Shown: positions 1 to 8,259 of the stretch, piece by piece | Position numbering within the stretch: position 1 is the first letter of the stretch | Layout: each line of letters opens with the position of its first letter | NCBI GenBank assembly: GCA_910586765.1 | Contig: CAJUJJ010000006.1 | Coordinates: 1 to 64,000 of the forward strand | Length of the DNA: 64,000 bases | DNA from: an uncultured Clostridia bacterium | Lineage (GTDB): Bacteria > Bacillota > Clostridia > Lachnospirales > Anaerotignaceae | Reading direction: 5' to 3' | Position numbers and translations under genes: made by a program | The notes under the pieces: generated by a model | Databases searched by the model: none | What the model was told of the DNA's origin: nothing | The model's input: the letters and a program-made list of their open reading frames with translations, nothing else

Positions 1-1
1 C

Positions 2-445
2 TACAAACACCCAAAATGCAGAAATGATAACAGCATTGGTGTTGAAATGTGTAGCGAAAAAGATGACAAAGGGCAATATTACATAAATGAACAAACACAA
101 AATACAGCGATTAAACTCATCAAAGTTCTTATGGAAAAGTACAACATACCAATAGAAAATGTGCTTAGGCATTATGATGTCACAGGAAAAATGTGTCCAG
201 AACCTTTTGTTAGAAATCAAGTACATTGGTTAGACTTTAAAAACAAGTTGAGTGAAGAAAAGAAAGAAGGAAATGAAATGCTTTACAATAAAATAGATGA
301 TGTGCCAAAATGGGCGAAACCCACAATGCAAAAGTTTATAGATAGAGGTGCATTAAAAGGAAATGAAAAAGGAGAATTGATGTTAACAGATGTTATGTTA
401 AGAATATTTGTTGCAAACGACAGAATGGGAGTATATGACAGATGA
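2..445 (+). CDS. Phage endolysin, N-acetylmuramoyl-L-alanine amidase (5' truncated by window edge)
   Basis: The reading frame is open to the left edge, so the first ATG at 47 is internal. Upstream in-frame codons give a stretch ending NSIGVEMC, typical of phage Ami_2/PGRP amidases. Further on, RHYDVTGKMCPEPF carries the His and Cys expected of the zinc-amidase C-terminal half. These enzymes cleave the bond between muramic acid and L-alanine in peptidoglycan to release phage. After the catalytic part comes a short tail (DVPKWAKPTMQKFIDRG) like the small repeat domains that end many clostridial phage lysins. It is followed by a terminator and a Dam-type methylase, a common right end of clostridial prophages. 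The family is fairly certain; the N-terminus lies outside the window. Confidence 0.85.
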   Translation, partial: YKHPKCRNDNSIGVEMCSEKDDKGQYYINEQTQNTAIKLIKVLMEKYNIPIENVLRHYDVTGKMCPEPFVRNQVHWLDFKNKLSEEKKEGNEMLYNKIDDVPKWAKPTMQKFIDRGALKGNEKGELMLTDVMLRIFVANDRMGVYDR

Positions 446-467
446 GGGCGAAAAGCCCTCTTTTTTT
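443..467 (+). terminator. Intrinsic terminator after endolysin
   Basis: GAGGGC-gaaa-GCCCTC hairpin followed by seven T residues. It starts within the endolysin stop codon and ends before the methylase RBS (AGGAGG), so the methylase may have lower or separate expression. Confidence 0.85.
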
Positions 468-487
468 ATGTTAGGAGGTTTGCTGTT

Positions 488-1249
488 ATGGATAGTTTTA
501 TTACTTGGATTGGCGGTAAAAAGCTACTTCGAAAAGAAATTGTAAAAAGATTTCCACAATATATTAGCAGATATGTAGAAGTATTTGGCGGTGCTGCTTG
601 GGTACTGTTTTATAAAGAAAAGTATGCGGAACAAGAAGTATATAATGATATAAATAGTGATTTAGTAAATCTATTTCAATGTATCAAAAAATATCCTAAA
701 GAAGTATTACAAGAATTGAAATTCATGCTCAATGCAAGGGAGATTTTTAACAAATTTAAACAAGACTATAACAAAAAAGAACTTACAGACATTCAAAGGG
801 CAGCAATGTTTTATTATATAATTAGAACCTCTTACGGTACAATACTAAAACAATATAGTGCAAATTATAGAAGTCCTTATTTGCTTTTGCAAAATGCAGA
901 AAAAATTGCAAAAAGGTTATCAAAGGTAGTAATAGAAAATAAAAGTTTTACAGATATACTAACACGATATGATAAAGAAGGTACGCTATTTTATTGTGAC
1001 CCTCCATATTATAAGGCGGAAAAAATGTACAATATGAGGGATTATGTTTTTGATAAAGAGCAACATATACTTTTGAGAGATAGCCTTAAAAACATAAAAG
1101 GGCATTTTGTACTTAGTTATAATGATGATGAATTTATAAGAAATTTGTATGAAGAATTTGATATACAAGAGGTAGAAAGAAGTAGTAACTTATCCCTTAG
1201 TAATGGTAGAAGGGGAATGTATAAAGAGTTGATTATAACAAATTTTTAG
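488..1249 (+). CDS. DNA adenine N6-methyltransferase, D12 class (Dam family)
   Basis: This 253-residue protein has the D12-class layout. The N-terminal FITWIGGKK matches the AdoMet/DNA-binding motif, YVEVFGGAAWV is the FxGxG AdoMet site, and CDPPYY (about residue 170) is the catalytic DPPY motif. It should transfer a methyl group from S-adenosylmethionine to adenine in a short duplex target. An AGGAGG RBS precedes the ATG. There is no restriction enzyme gene beside it, so it is best read as an orphan phage methylase that protects phage DNA or modulates its expression. It is the last gene before a tRNA-end fragment. The target sequence cannot be deduced from reading. Confidence 0.9.
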   Translation: MDSFITWIGGKKLLRKEIVKRFPQYISRYVEVFGGAAWVLFYKEKYAEQEVYNDINSDLVNLFQCIKKYPKEVLQELKFMLNAREIFNKFKQDYNKKELTDIQRAAMFYYIIRTSYGTILKQYSANYRSPYLLLQNAEKIAKRLSKVVIENKSFTDILTRYDKEGTLFYCDPPYYKAEKMYNMRDYVFDKEQHILLRDSLKNIKGHFVLSYNDDEFIRNLYEEFDIQEVERSSNLSLSNGRRGMYKELIITNF

Positions 1250-1254
1250 GAAAT

Positions 1255-1273
1255 AGGGGAGAAATTCTCCCCT
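1255..1273. terminator. Hairpin after Dam methylase
   Basis: AGGGGAG/CTCCCCT inverted repeat a few bases after the methylase stop. It is followed by TTGTTTAAAG, a weak T tract, so termination is likely but not strong. The following 380 bases hold no gene: only this hairpin, a tRNA-end fragment and a second terminator. Confidence 0.6.
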
Positions 1274-1470
1274 TGTTTAAAGATACCCTGCCTTGTTTTC
1301 GTGTTGCATTTTTGTGTTGCATTGAGTTGTATTTATTGTATAAATATTGTGTTAATATGCTTATTTTTGTATTGATTTACAAATAAAAAAAGTAGTAAAA
1401 TGCTTGATATATAAGTAATTTGTTATATATCGTATAATTATAGCATTATTTTAATAAAAGTAATATAACT

Positions 1471-1492
1471 GGTTCAAATCCCGTTAGCAGCT
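1471..1492 (+). other. tRNA 3'-end fragment, probable prophage attachment site
   Basis: The sequence GGTTCAAATCCCGTTAGCAG has the T-loop TTCAAAT, the 3' T-stem strand CCCGT and a 7-nt acceptor-like strand TAGCAGC, as at the end of a tRNA gene. No D-arm, anticodon arm or 5' acceptor strand is present upstream, where the DNA is plain AT-rich. Integrases commonly recombine at tRNA 3' ends, leaving a partial copy at the distal end of the prophage. Its position just after the endolysin and methylase fits such an att site. The parental tRNA gene is not in the window, so its identity is unknown. Confidence 0.55.
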
Positions 1493-1538
1493 TAATAAAT
1501 ATAAAATCAAATTTTATGATAATTTTATACAAAAAAGG

Positions 1539-1585
1539 AAAGCCTTGTCAAATGAATACTATTTTATTTGGCAAGGCTTTTTATT
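1539..1585. terminator. Long bidirectional terminator hairpin
   Basis: AAAGCCTTGTCAAAT pairs with ATTTGGCAAGGCTTT (15 bp, one G-U) around a 12-nt loop. There is a T run on the plus strand and an A run upstream, so it can end transcription from both sides. It separates the prophage end from the convergent hydrolase gene. Confidence 0.8.
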
Positions 1586-1633
1586 CTTTTATGTAGCTAT
1601 TACGATACTACACAAAGCATATAATGCTATTTT

Positions 1634-2794
1634 TTATTGAAAAGCATCTTTAAAAAATGTTTCCAGTTTATCAAAAGGGATAATGTCCATTTGGTCATAT
1701 AAATCTGTATGAGAAGCCTCAGGAATTATCATAAGTTCTTTGTTATCTCCCTTTAGAAGTTTATACGCTTCTTGACTATACATTAAAGAGTGTGCATTTT
1801 CTCCATGTACCAAAAGAACAGCACTTCTAATTTCGGGGGCATATTCAAATAAACGCATATTCATAAGAGAACCGCTTGCAGTAGCTGCCCAGCCATCATT
1901 GGAATTAGCACAACGAGGGTGGTATCCTCTTTCCGTTTTATAGTAATCAATATAATCTTTTAGATACTGAGGGGCATCTTCTGGTGCTTGTTCTGGCAAT
2001 CCTCCACCAGCAGTATATATGCCATTTTTGTATGCTTCTGTTCTTTGATTGTTGTAAGCAACACGTGCTTCATATCTTCCATTTTCGTCAATAGTATCAA
2101 AATATCCAAGTGCTGTATTGCGGCTCATATCATACATAGTGATTGCAGCAGTGGCTTTTATTCTGGTATCTAGTGCTGCTGTTTGTACAGCCATACCGCC
2201 CCAGCCACAAATACCGATAATTCCAATTTTTTCTGAATCAACATTTTCTTGTGTAGAAAGAAAATCAATGGCTGCTTGATAATCTTCAACGTTTATATCA
2301 GGAGAGTTAAATGCTCTTGGATAACCACCACTTTCTCCTGTAAAAGAAGGGTCAAAAGCAATCGTTAAAAATCCTTTTTTTGCCATTTCTTGGGCATAAA
2401 GTCCAGAACTTTGTTCTTTTACTGCACCGAATGGCCCACAAACAGCAATTGCTGGAAGTTTACCAGTATATTGTTTTGGCTCATACATATCAGCGGCTAA
2501 AGTAATACCAAAGTGATTTGTGAATGTAACTTTTTTATGATTTACTTCGTCGCTAAGTGGGAAAACCTTATCCCATTCCTCTGTAAGTGCAATTTTTTCT
2601 GTATGAATTGTATTGTCTTTCATATCTCCATAATTAATCAAATCTGTCACCTCCGATTGTATTGTGGTATTATTTTCTGATTGTGCTGCTGTTGCTGATT
2701 GTTGTTGTGTTGTTGCCTTAGCTTGTGTACTGCACGCTGTTGCAGAAAATGTAAGCATAACAGCCGTAACTGCTAGAAATATTCGTTTTTTCAT
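1634..2794 (-). CDS. Secreted/lipoprotein alpha/beta hydrolase (dienelactone hydrolase-like)
   Basis: The 386-residue protein begins with a signal peptide (MKKRIFLAVTAVMLTFSA) and a Cys at about residue 21 (ATAC), suggesting a lipoprotein anchored outside the membrane. A Gln/Thr-rich spacer follows, then an alpha/beta-hydrolase domain. The nucleophile elbow reads GICGWGG, with Cys where most esterases have Ser, as in dienelactone hydrolases. LLVHGENAHS (near residue 330) and EASHTDLYDQ supply late acid and His regions. It probably hydrolyses an ester or thioester, substrate unknown. It is monocistronic, between a terminator and a 200-bp AT-rich upstream region. The fold is clear; the substrate is not. 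Confidence 0.75.
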   Translation of the reverse strand: MKKRIFLAVTAVMLTFSATACSTQAKATTQQQSATAAQSENNTTIQSEVTDLINYGDMKDNTIHTEKIALTEEWDKVFPLSDEVNHKKVTFTNHFGITLAADMYEPKQYTGKLPAIAVCGPFGAVKEQSSGLYAQEMAKKGFLTIAFDPSFTGESGGYPRAFNSPDINVEDYQAAIDFLSTQENVDSEKIGIIGICGWGGMAVQTAALDTRIKATAAITMYDMSRNTALGYFDTIDENGRYEARVAYNNQRTEAYKNGIYTAGGGLPEQAPEDAPQYLKDYIDYYKTERGYHPRCANSNDGWAATASGSLMNMRLFEYAPEIRSAVLLVHGENAHSLMYSQEAYKLLKGDNKELMIIPEASHTDLYDQMDIIPFDKLETFFKDAFQ

Positions 2795-2998
2795 AGTGTT
2801 TTCCTCCTATATAAAATTGATTTATTTTCTTTTGTTAAAGTAGTAAATTTTTTAAAGTATTACAGTGTCATTGTTTTGGCTAGAGTATACTCTCTGTTGA
2901 TAGTAGTATAATATATAAATGTTAATATGTCTAATACTTATTATTTATAGTGTACTATTATTAAAAAGCATAGTAAAGAATGGCATAGAATTTGAAAA

Positions 2999-3250
2999 AC
3001 CACGTCTGAAAGGCGTGGTCAGCGTGTCGATAAAGTCGACACGCTAAGTCGAAAACAGGTTTTCGACTTGTTTGAACAGAAGTATAAACAGCTTGTTCCA
3101 TCGGCTTAAAAGCCTTGAAACTCGCTGTTTTCCTCAGGCGGGCAAAGCTCGCCTTGCGGATTAGAATGGGGAGTTGCACTCCCCAAACCCCTTGCTTTTT
3201 TCGGCAAAATGAAGTTTTTTGACAGACTGACCACGTCTGAAAGGCGTGGT
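2999..3250. repeat. 250-bp multi-hairpin repeat element flanked by identical 21-bp direct repeats
   Basis: An identical 21-bp sequence (ACCACGTCTGAAAGGCGTGG plus T) lies at 2999-3019 and 3230-3250; each copy is itself an imperfect hairpin. Between them are further stem-loops: AGCGTGTCGA/TCGACACGCT (3021-3045), AAGTCGAAAA/TTTTCGACTT (3046-3069), GAACA/TGTTC (3074-3098), GGCGGGC/GCTCGCC (3138-3154) and TGGGGAG/CTCCCCA (3168-3186). The block is richer in GC than its surroundings and has no credible coding frame. It looks like an interspersed non-autonomous element or a structured RNA; which one cannot be told here. Confidence 0.7.
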
Positions 3251-3264
3251 TTTATAGTATAAGA

Positions 3265-3963
3265 TTATTTTGCTTTTTGTTTTTGTAATACATCTTGTAT
3301 TGTTACAACTATCACAATTACAACAACTAATACGATAAATCTTAACACAATATCAAATATGCCATTTACTTTACCATATTGGTACATATCCAGCATATAA
3401 ACAGTGTCAACAGTATAATATTGTGCCATTTGATTTAACATATTGCGTTCCGTAGTGGTAGTGTAGCGAATATAGCCAGTGGGGTAATTGTCTGCCCTTA
3501 TTAGTGCTAAGTAGTCATCAAAATATACACAAAGCCAATTACCATCTGGCAATTCTATTAAATGATAACGATTATATGTACCACTACTGATTATTTTTTG
3601 AAATATATTTTCCACATGATGTGGGGGATAGTGTGTCGTAATGTATTCTGAAATGTAAACTTTTCTTGTTGTATGACGAACTCTTTGATAGTGTATGCCT
3701 TTTTGTTCTACATCACGTAATCTAGCTAATGGACAAGATACAATATTGTTGCCTTTTACTGTTGCAGGAGTATTTGTATAAAACAAATGTTGTATATCTT
3801 CTTGTCTGAAAATTTGTTGCACCGCTTGAGTAGTTTTTTGTCCTTGTGCTGTTCCTGTGCCAGCTTTTAAGTCATATATCCAGCCAGTAGGTAATGTTAG
3901 CATAATAAAAATTGCAATGATAATATAGGGTATGGTTGAAATAGAAAAACGTTTTTTTTGCAT
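3265..3963 (-). CDS. Hypothetical membrane protein with N- and C-terminal transmembrane helices
   Basis: I do not recognise this 232-residue protein. It has one hydrophobic helix near the N-terminus (IPYIIIAIFIMLTLPTGWIY) and one near the C-terminus (IVLRFIVLVVVIVIVVTI). The roughly 160-residue middle part between them is probably exposed outside the cell. That part is rich in Tyr, Arg and His, with no motif I can name. The start is placed at the ATG of MQKKRF because AGGTG lies six bases upstream; a GTG three codons earlier would overlap that RBS. It stands alone between the multi-hairpin repeat and the galT terminator. Confidence 0.6.
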   Translation of the reverse strand: MQKKRFSISTIPYIIIAIFIMLTLPTGWIYDLKAGTGTAQGQKTTQAVQQIFRQEDIQHLFYTNTPATVKGNNIVSCPLARLRDVEQKGIHYQRVRHTTRKVYISEYITTHYPPHHVENIFQKIISSGTYNRYHLIELPDGNWLCVYFDDYLALIRADNYPTGYIRYTTTTERNMLNQMAQYYTVDTVYMLDMYQYGKVNGIFDIVLRFIVLVVVIVIVVTIQDVLQKQKAK

Positions 3964-4029
3964 AAATATCACCTACAGTTTCAAAAATAAAGTTATAAAT
4001 CAGTATAAACTAACTATGATATAGTAAAA

Positions 4030-4055
4030 ACCCCAAGAGTGTTTTCTCTTGGGGT
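4030..4055 (-). terminator. Terminator of galT
   Basis: ACCCCAAGAG/CTCTTGGGGT hairpin, followed on the minus strand by TTTTT. It lies six bases past the galT stop and ends that single-gene transcript. Confidence 0.85.
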
Positions 4056-4060
4056 ATGAA

Positions 4061-5563
4061 TTATAAATTGAGTGACTGCATAAATCTATCAAAATAAATA
4101 TTGCCCTGCTCATTTCTTTTAAAAACGCCAGCGTGACAAAGCACTTGTTCAAATACAATACCAACTTCTTTTTCTACAATTTCAGAAACATTTTCTTCTG
4201 TAATGGCATCGTATTTTTTGATAAATTCTTCTGCCCATTGAGCGTGTTTTTCAGTTCTTTCATCGCTGTAGAAATCTTTTTTATGAACAATAAAATCTTT
4301 TAATACTTCCAGTTCTTCTTTTAAACGGGCAGGAAGTACAGCAAGTCCCATTACTTCAATCAAACCGATATTTTCTTTTTTAATGTGGTGTAATTCCTGA
4401 TGAGGGTGATATACCCCAAGAGGATACTGCTCTGTTGTAATATTGTTTCTAAGTACTAAATCTAATTCAAATGTATCTCCCACTTTTCTAGCAATAGGAG
4501 TGATAGTAGAATGAGGCTCCCCATCTGTATGAGAGAATATAAATGCTTGTTCATCTGTGTAATTACGCCATTTTTGAAGTATCACATCGCCTAATTCTAT
4601 TAGTCTTTGTGTATCTTTATGACGAATACGAATAACGGACATAGGCCATTTTACACGACCTACTTCTACATCTTCAAAGCCTTTTATGGTATAATTTTTT
4701 TCAATAGGAGCACTTGCCATAGGAAATTGATAATGTCCCCCCTGAAAATGGTCGTGTGAAAGTATAGAACCGCCCACAATAGGTAAATCTGCATTAGAGC
4801 CTATAAAATAATGAGGGAATAATTTTATAAAATCAAATAATTTTATAAAAGCCTCTTTGTTGATTGCCATAGGAATGTGCTTTTTGTTAAAAGCAATGCA
4901 GTGTTCATTGTAGTATACATAAGGGGAATATTGAAATCCCCATTCACCACCTGCCATAGTGATAGTAATAATTCTGTGGTTTTGTCTGGCAGGGTGATTG
5001 ACACGACCAGCATAACCAACATTTTCGGCACAAAGTTGGCATTTAGGATAACTGCTTTGTTTTGCATTTTTTGCAGCAGCGATGGCTTTAGGGTCTTTTT
5101 CTGGTTTGCTTAAATTGATGGTAATGTCTAAGTCACCATATTGTGTATGTGTTTTCCACCTTTGGTCTTTTACAATACGATAGCGGCGTATGTAATCTGT
5201 GTTTTGGCTAAAATCATAATACCAGTCTGTGGCAGCTTCAGGAGAATTTTGATATAATTGCCAGAATTTTTGACTAACTTCACTGGGACGAGGTACTAAC
5301 AATCCCATAATTTTGGTGTCAAATAAATCTTTGTATACAATACTATCTTCTATCAATCCCTTTTGACAAGCATAATCAAGCATATTTTGAAGCACTTGTT
5401 CCAAATGAATTTCTTCTGTACTTTCTGCATTGATGTTGCCGTCAAATTCTTCTAAGCCAAATAGTTCCATCAAACGATTTGTAGTGAATATAATGTCGTC
5501 TTTTTGTATTAAATTTTTTTGTAAACCGTATTCTACTAATTTGCAAATTTGTTGTGTAATCAT
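4061..5563 (-). CDS. galT: UDP-glucose--hexose-1-phosphate uridylyltransferase, Firmicute type
   Basis: The 500-residue length and the motif SHDHFQGG (around residue 270) mark the longer GalT family found in Firmicutes. In the Leloir pathway it exchanges UMP between UDP-glucose and galactose-1-phosphate; the HxHxQ residues form the uridylyl-histidine intermediate. NHPARQNHR and the late region YHPHQELHH are also typical of this family. It has a good RBS (AAGGGGCG) and its own terminator, with no galK or galE beside it. A second, unrelated GalT-type gene lies at 11023-12012, so hexose-1-phosphate uridylyl transfer seems to be served by two protein families. The cytosolic role is secure. Confidence 0.92.
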   Translation of the reverse strand: MITQQICKLVEYGLQKNLIQKDDIIFTTNRLMELFGLEEFDGNINAESTEEIHLEQVLQNMLDYACQKGLIEDSIVYKDLFDTKIMGLLVPRPSEVSQKFWQLYQNSPEAATDWYYDFSQNTDYIRRYRIVKDQRWKTHTQYGDLDITINLSKPEKDPKAIAAAKNAKQSSYPKCQLCAENVGYAGRVNHPARQNHRIITITMAGGEWGFQYSPYVYYNEHCIAFNKKHIPMAINKEAFIKLFDFIKLFPHYFIGSNADLPIVGGSILSHDHFQGGHYQFPMASAPIEKNYTIKGFEDVEVGRVKWPMSVIRIRHKDTQRLIELGDVILQKWRNYTDEQAFIFSHTDGEPHSTITPIARKVGDTFELDLVLRNNITTEQYPLGVYHPHQELHHIKKENIGLIEVMGLAVLPARLKEELEVLKDFIVHKKDFYSDERTEKHAQWAEEFIKKYDAITEENVSEIVEKEVGIVFEQVLCHAGVFKRNEQGNIYFDRFMQSLNL

Positions 5564-5840
5564 GTGAAATAACGCCCCTTTCTGATACTATGATACATCA
5601 AAAAAGGAGTATGTGCAATGCGAAAAAGCATATTGTATAAAAGGAGTATCAAAAAGATAATAACAAATAAAATAAGGCTTTTTTATAAACTGTATTTTAT
5701 TGTTTTTAGTAGAAAGCAAAAAAGTACAAAAAGTAACAATATATACAATACAATAGAGCGATTACTTGTTAGACACGCCGAAATAATTTATTTATAGTAG
5801 GTATAAAATAAACAAAAGCAACACAAAACAGAATATAGAA

Positions 5841-5869
5841 TTGAATATTTATAAAATATGTGTTATTAT
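5841..5869 (+). promoter_or_regulatory. Probable sigma-A promoter of nhaC-like gene
   Basis: TTGAAT, a 17-base spacer and TATTAT lie 58 bases before the TTG start. The remainder of the 360-base gap between galT and this gene (5564-5926) is AT-rich and shows no ORF or riboswitch-like stem structure. Confidence 0.5.
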
Positions 5870-5926
5870 GATAACTGTTAAATTTTGTTCCAAAAAATAA
5901 AAATTTGATAGAAAAGGGGGATTATT

Positions 5927-7486
5927 TTGGAACCAATCAATGTAGGCTTCTTGTCTGTATTGCCTCCAATCATAGCCATTGGTCTGGCACTTGTTACAAA
6001 AGAAGTCATTTCATCTTTAATTATTGGTATACTATCAGGTACGTTAATTTATGCTTGTCATTTTGCTAGTGGATTAGGTATTATTGTCAAAACAGTGGAT
6101 ACTACAATGACACTTATGACAAGTAAATTAGCAGGAAATACCGCTATTGTTTTGTTTCTTGCCATGCTAGGAGCATTAGTAGTAGTAATTACAAAAGCAG
6201 GGGGCTCACGTGCCTATGGAAATTGGGCAAGCAGTAAAATCACATCTCGTACAGGGGCATCACTTGCCACTTGTGCATTAGGAGCATTGATATTTATTGA
6301 TGACTATTTTAACTGTTTGACAGTAGGTACTGTTATGAAACCAGTTACAGATAAACAGAGAATTTCTCATGCAAAACTGGCATATCTCATTGATGCAACA
6401 GCAGCACCAGTATGTATTATAGCACCTGTTTCTTCTTGGGCAGCTTCTGTAATTTCTCAAATGGGAGATACAGGACTAAATGGTATGGAATCATTTATAC
6501 AGTCAATACCATATAATTTATATGCAATATTAACTATTTTAATGATTATTATTATATCTTGTTTGCAGTTGGATTTTGGTACAATGGAAAAATATGAATA
6601 TGATGCCAAAAAATATGGTAAATTAGATGCAGATGGTACTTCTACCTCTACAGGAGCAGAAGAATTAAATCAGCTTCGTATTTCTGAAAAAGGTCGTGTA
6701 TTTGACTTGCTTATTCCTATTGCTGCATTGATAGTATTTTCTATACTTTCTATGTTGTATGTAGGGGGATATTTTGAAGGCGGTATGAGTATTGCTGATG
6801 GTTTTGGAAATACAGATGCAGGCCCAGCATTGGCAATCAGTAGTTTTGCTTCTTTGATTGTAGCATTTTTGCTTTTTGTGCCAAGAAAAGTATTAAACTT
6901 TAGAGAGTTTATGGACGGCGTTGGACAAGGTGTAAAATCTATGGTAGGAGCCATTATTATATTGACATTGGCATGGACAATTAGCGGTGTGTGCCGTGAT
7001 TTGTTGAGCACAGGAGAATATGTAGGAGATTTGGTAGCAAATTCTAATATGCCCGCTATGCTGATACCAGCGATTGTATTTGTTGTAGCAGGGTTTTTGT
7101 CATTCTCTATGGGTACATCATGGGGTACATTTGGTATATTGATACCAATTATAGCAACAGTATGTACAAAAGTTGCACCAGATTTGACAATTATATCTCT
7201 TTCTGCAACATTGGCAGGCTCTGTATTTGGCGACCATTGTTCACCAATATCAGATACGACAATACTTTCTTCCACAGGTGCAGGCTGTAACCATATTGAC
7301 CACGTTTCTACACAAATACCTTATGCACTTTGCGTAGCAAGCTGCTGTATGGTGGGATATATTGTAGCAGGATTGACAAAAAATCTTTTGTTGACATTGG
7401 GCGTTTCTATTGCGTGCCTTGTGATAGTGTTGTTTGTGCTTCATAATGTAGCGGTAAAAAAAGAACAGCTCGCTGAAAGTAAATAA
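5927..7486 (+). CDS. Na+/H+ antiporter, NhaC family
   Basis: The 519-residue protein has about a dozen hydrophobic helices and belongs to the ion-transporter superfamily seen in NhaC-type carriers. Recognisable parts include FIDDYFNCLTVG (about residue 125), APVSSWAA and the late MGTSWGTFGILIPI plus VFGDHCSPISDTT, all conserved in this family. It should exchange cytoplasmic Na+ (or an organic substrate) for protons across the membrane; the exact substrate is uncertain because related carriers exchange malate/lactate. The start is a TTG preceded by AGAAAAGGGGG. It is a single gene ended by a palindromic terminator. Confidence 0.85.
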   Translation: MEPINVGFLSVLPPIIAIGLALVTKEVISSLIIGILSGTLIYACHFASGLGIIVKTVDTTMTLMTSKLAGNTAIVLFLAMLGALVVVITKAGGSRAYGNWASSKITSRTGASLATCALGALIFIDDYFNCLTVGTVMKPVTDKQRISHAKLAYLIDATAAPVCIIAPVSSWAASVISQMGDTGLNGMESFIQSIPYNLYAILTILMIIIISCLQLDFGTMEKYEYDAKKYGKLDADGTSTSTGAEELNQLRISEKGRVFDLLIPIAALIVFSILSMLYVGGYFEGGMSIADGFGNTDAGPALAISSFASLIVAFLLFVPRKVLNFREFMDGVGQGVKSMVGAIIILTLAWTISGVCRDLLSTGEYVGDLVANSNMPAMLIPAIVFVVAGFLSFSMGTSWGTFGILIPIIATVCTKVAPDLTIISLSATLAGSVFGDHCSPISDTTILSSTGAGCNHIDHVSTQIPYALCVASCCMVGYIVAGLTKNLLLTLGVSIACLVIVLFVLHNVAVKKEQLAESK

Positions 7487-7503
7487 AGTATATTAAAAAA
7501 TAA

Positions 7504-7535
7504 GGGGGAACTTTTCGCAAGTGAAAAGTTCCCCT
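7504..7535. terminator. Palindromic terminator/repeat, copy 1 (left end of cassette A)
   Basis: GGGGGAACTTTTC-gcaa-GTGAAAAGTTCCCCC with a T run after it serves nhaC on the plus strand and the convergent DUF6809-like gene. The same palindrome recurs at 8210, 10121 and 10920, and in decayed form at 20631, so it is also a dispersed repeat. Confidence 0.85.
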
Positions 7536-7542
7536 TTTTTTG

Positions 7543-7818
7543 TTACTCTTTATTTTCTTGTAATATCTCTATCATCATTTTTGCACCAATTTTAAAACCA
7601 TATGCAAACATTTCTGATAATTCTATAGAAATAGTACTGCATTTCTCGTCTAGTATATTCTCAAATTCTTTAGCAAGAGTATCATCTAATTTTGATTTAA
7701 AATCATCGTAATGTTTTTGGTATTTCTCTCGTGTTTTTTTGTAATGCTCTGATGTAGGACTGTATTGCTCTGAAGGATATATTCTACCCTCGTATAAATC
7801 TTCTAATATGTTATCCAT
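7543..7818 (-). CDS. DUF6809-like small protein, cassette A
   Basis: This 91-residue protein of unknown function contains ILEDLYEGRIYPSEQY near its N-terminus, the hallmark of a small protein family common in Clostridia (annotated, to my recollection, as DUF6809). The remainder is charged and helical and ends in a short amphipathic stretch (MFAYGFKIGAKMMIEIL). The ATG at 7818 is chosen because GGGTG precedes it by six bases. A close paralogue lies at 10158-10439. Each copy is divergent from a ribbon-helix-helix gene and bounded by the same palindrome. Family members often occur near mobile or phage genes, but no activity is established that I can cite. Confidence 0.7.
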   Translation of the reverse strand: MDNILEDLYEGRIYPSEQYSPTSEHYKKTREKYQKHYDDFKSKLDDTLAKEFENILDEKCSTISIELSEMFAYGFKIGAKMMIEILQENKE

Positions 7819-7906
7819 AATTATCACCCGTTTTTTATATTATATATTATATTATAATTTATAATATAATATTATTATAAATCTATTATAAATTATAATG
7901 TATAAA

Positions 7907-7929
7907 TGTCAATATTTAATTGATATAAT
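7907..7929 (+). promoter_or_regulatory. Conserved 23-bp block upstream of RHH gene, cassette A
   Basis: The 23 bases from 7907 to 7929, ending GATATAAT, are identical to 10609-10631 in cassette B and contain a good -10 (TATAAT). The rest of the divergent region is diverged and almost pure A/T. Such selective conservation suggests the promoter/operator of the RHH gene. Confidence 0.5.
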
Positions 7930-7964
7930 CATTATAAAAGTATAATATGGAGGAATGTATTGTT

Positions 7965-8204
7965 ATGTCAAAAGAATTTATTGTAACACCTAAAAATATA
8001 GATGACGAAGAAAATACTTATATAAATATGACATTAAGAATGAAAATAAAAATACAAAAAGAATTTGATGAATTAGCAAAAAAAAGTAAACGTTCCAGAA
8101 ATGAACTGATGTGTATGGCATTAGAATATGCTTTGGAAAACTTAAAATTTACTACTAAAATTGAAAATAATAATGAAAATGAAAATAATAATAAGAACGC
8201 ATAA
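7965..8204 (+). CDS. Ribbon-helix-helix (CopG/Arc-like) small DNA-binding protein, cassette A
   Basis: The 79-residue protein has the pattern of a ribbon-helix-helix regulator: a short strand INMTLRM, helix A QKEFDELAKKSKR, a turn SRNELM and helix B MALEYALENL. Dimers of this fold insert the paired strands into the major groove. The tail is Asn/Glu-rich. The start ATG matches the paralogue at 10676, both reading MS(K/E)KFIVTPK-like N-termini after a GGAGG/GGGGG RBS. It is divergent from a DUF6809-like gene, an arrangement common for autoregulated pairs such as toxin-antitoxin modules. No toxin activity is demonstrable from the sequence. Confidence 0.7.
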   Translation: MSKEFIVTPKNIDDEENTYINMTLRMKIKIQKEFDELAKKSKRSRNELMCMALEYALENLKFTTKIENNNENENNNKNA

Positions 8205-8209
8205 AAATA

Positions 8210-8243
8210 GGGGGAACTTTTTTCACTTGTGAAAAGTTCCCCC
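8210..8243. terminator. Palindromic terminator/repeat, copy 2 (right end of cassette A)
   Basis: Same GGGGGAACTTTT / AAAAGTTCCCCC inverted repeat as at 7504, just past the RHH stop codon. There is no long T run after it, because a GC-rich REP-like element follows directly. Confidence 0.75.
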
Positions 8244-8259
8244 GTCGCTTCGCTCACTG

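Noticed and set aside
1440..1500. Complete tRNA gene
   Set aside because: Only the T-arm and 3' acceptor part are present; no D-arm, anticodon arm or 5' acceptor strand.
2961..3179. Short minus-strand ORF in the multi-hairpin element
   Set aside because: Entirely within inverted repeats; no plausible initiation site or protein-like composition.
5640..5926. Possible riboswitch upstream of the antiporter gene
   Set aside because: The leader is almost pure A/T without stable stems; only a promoter is supported.
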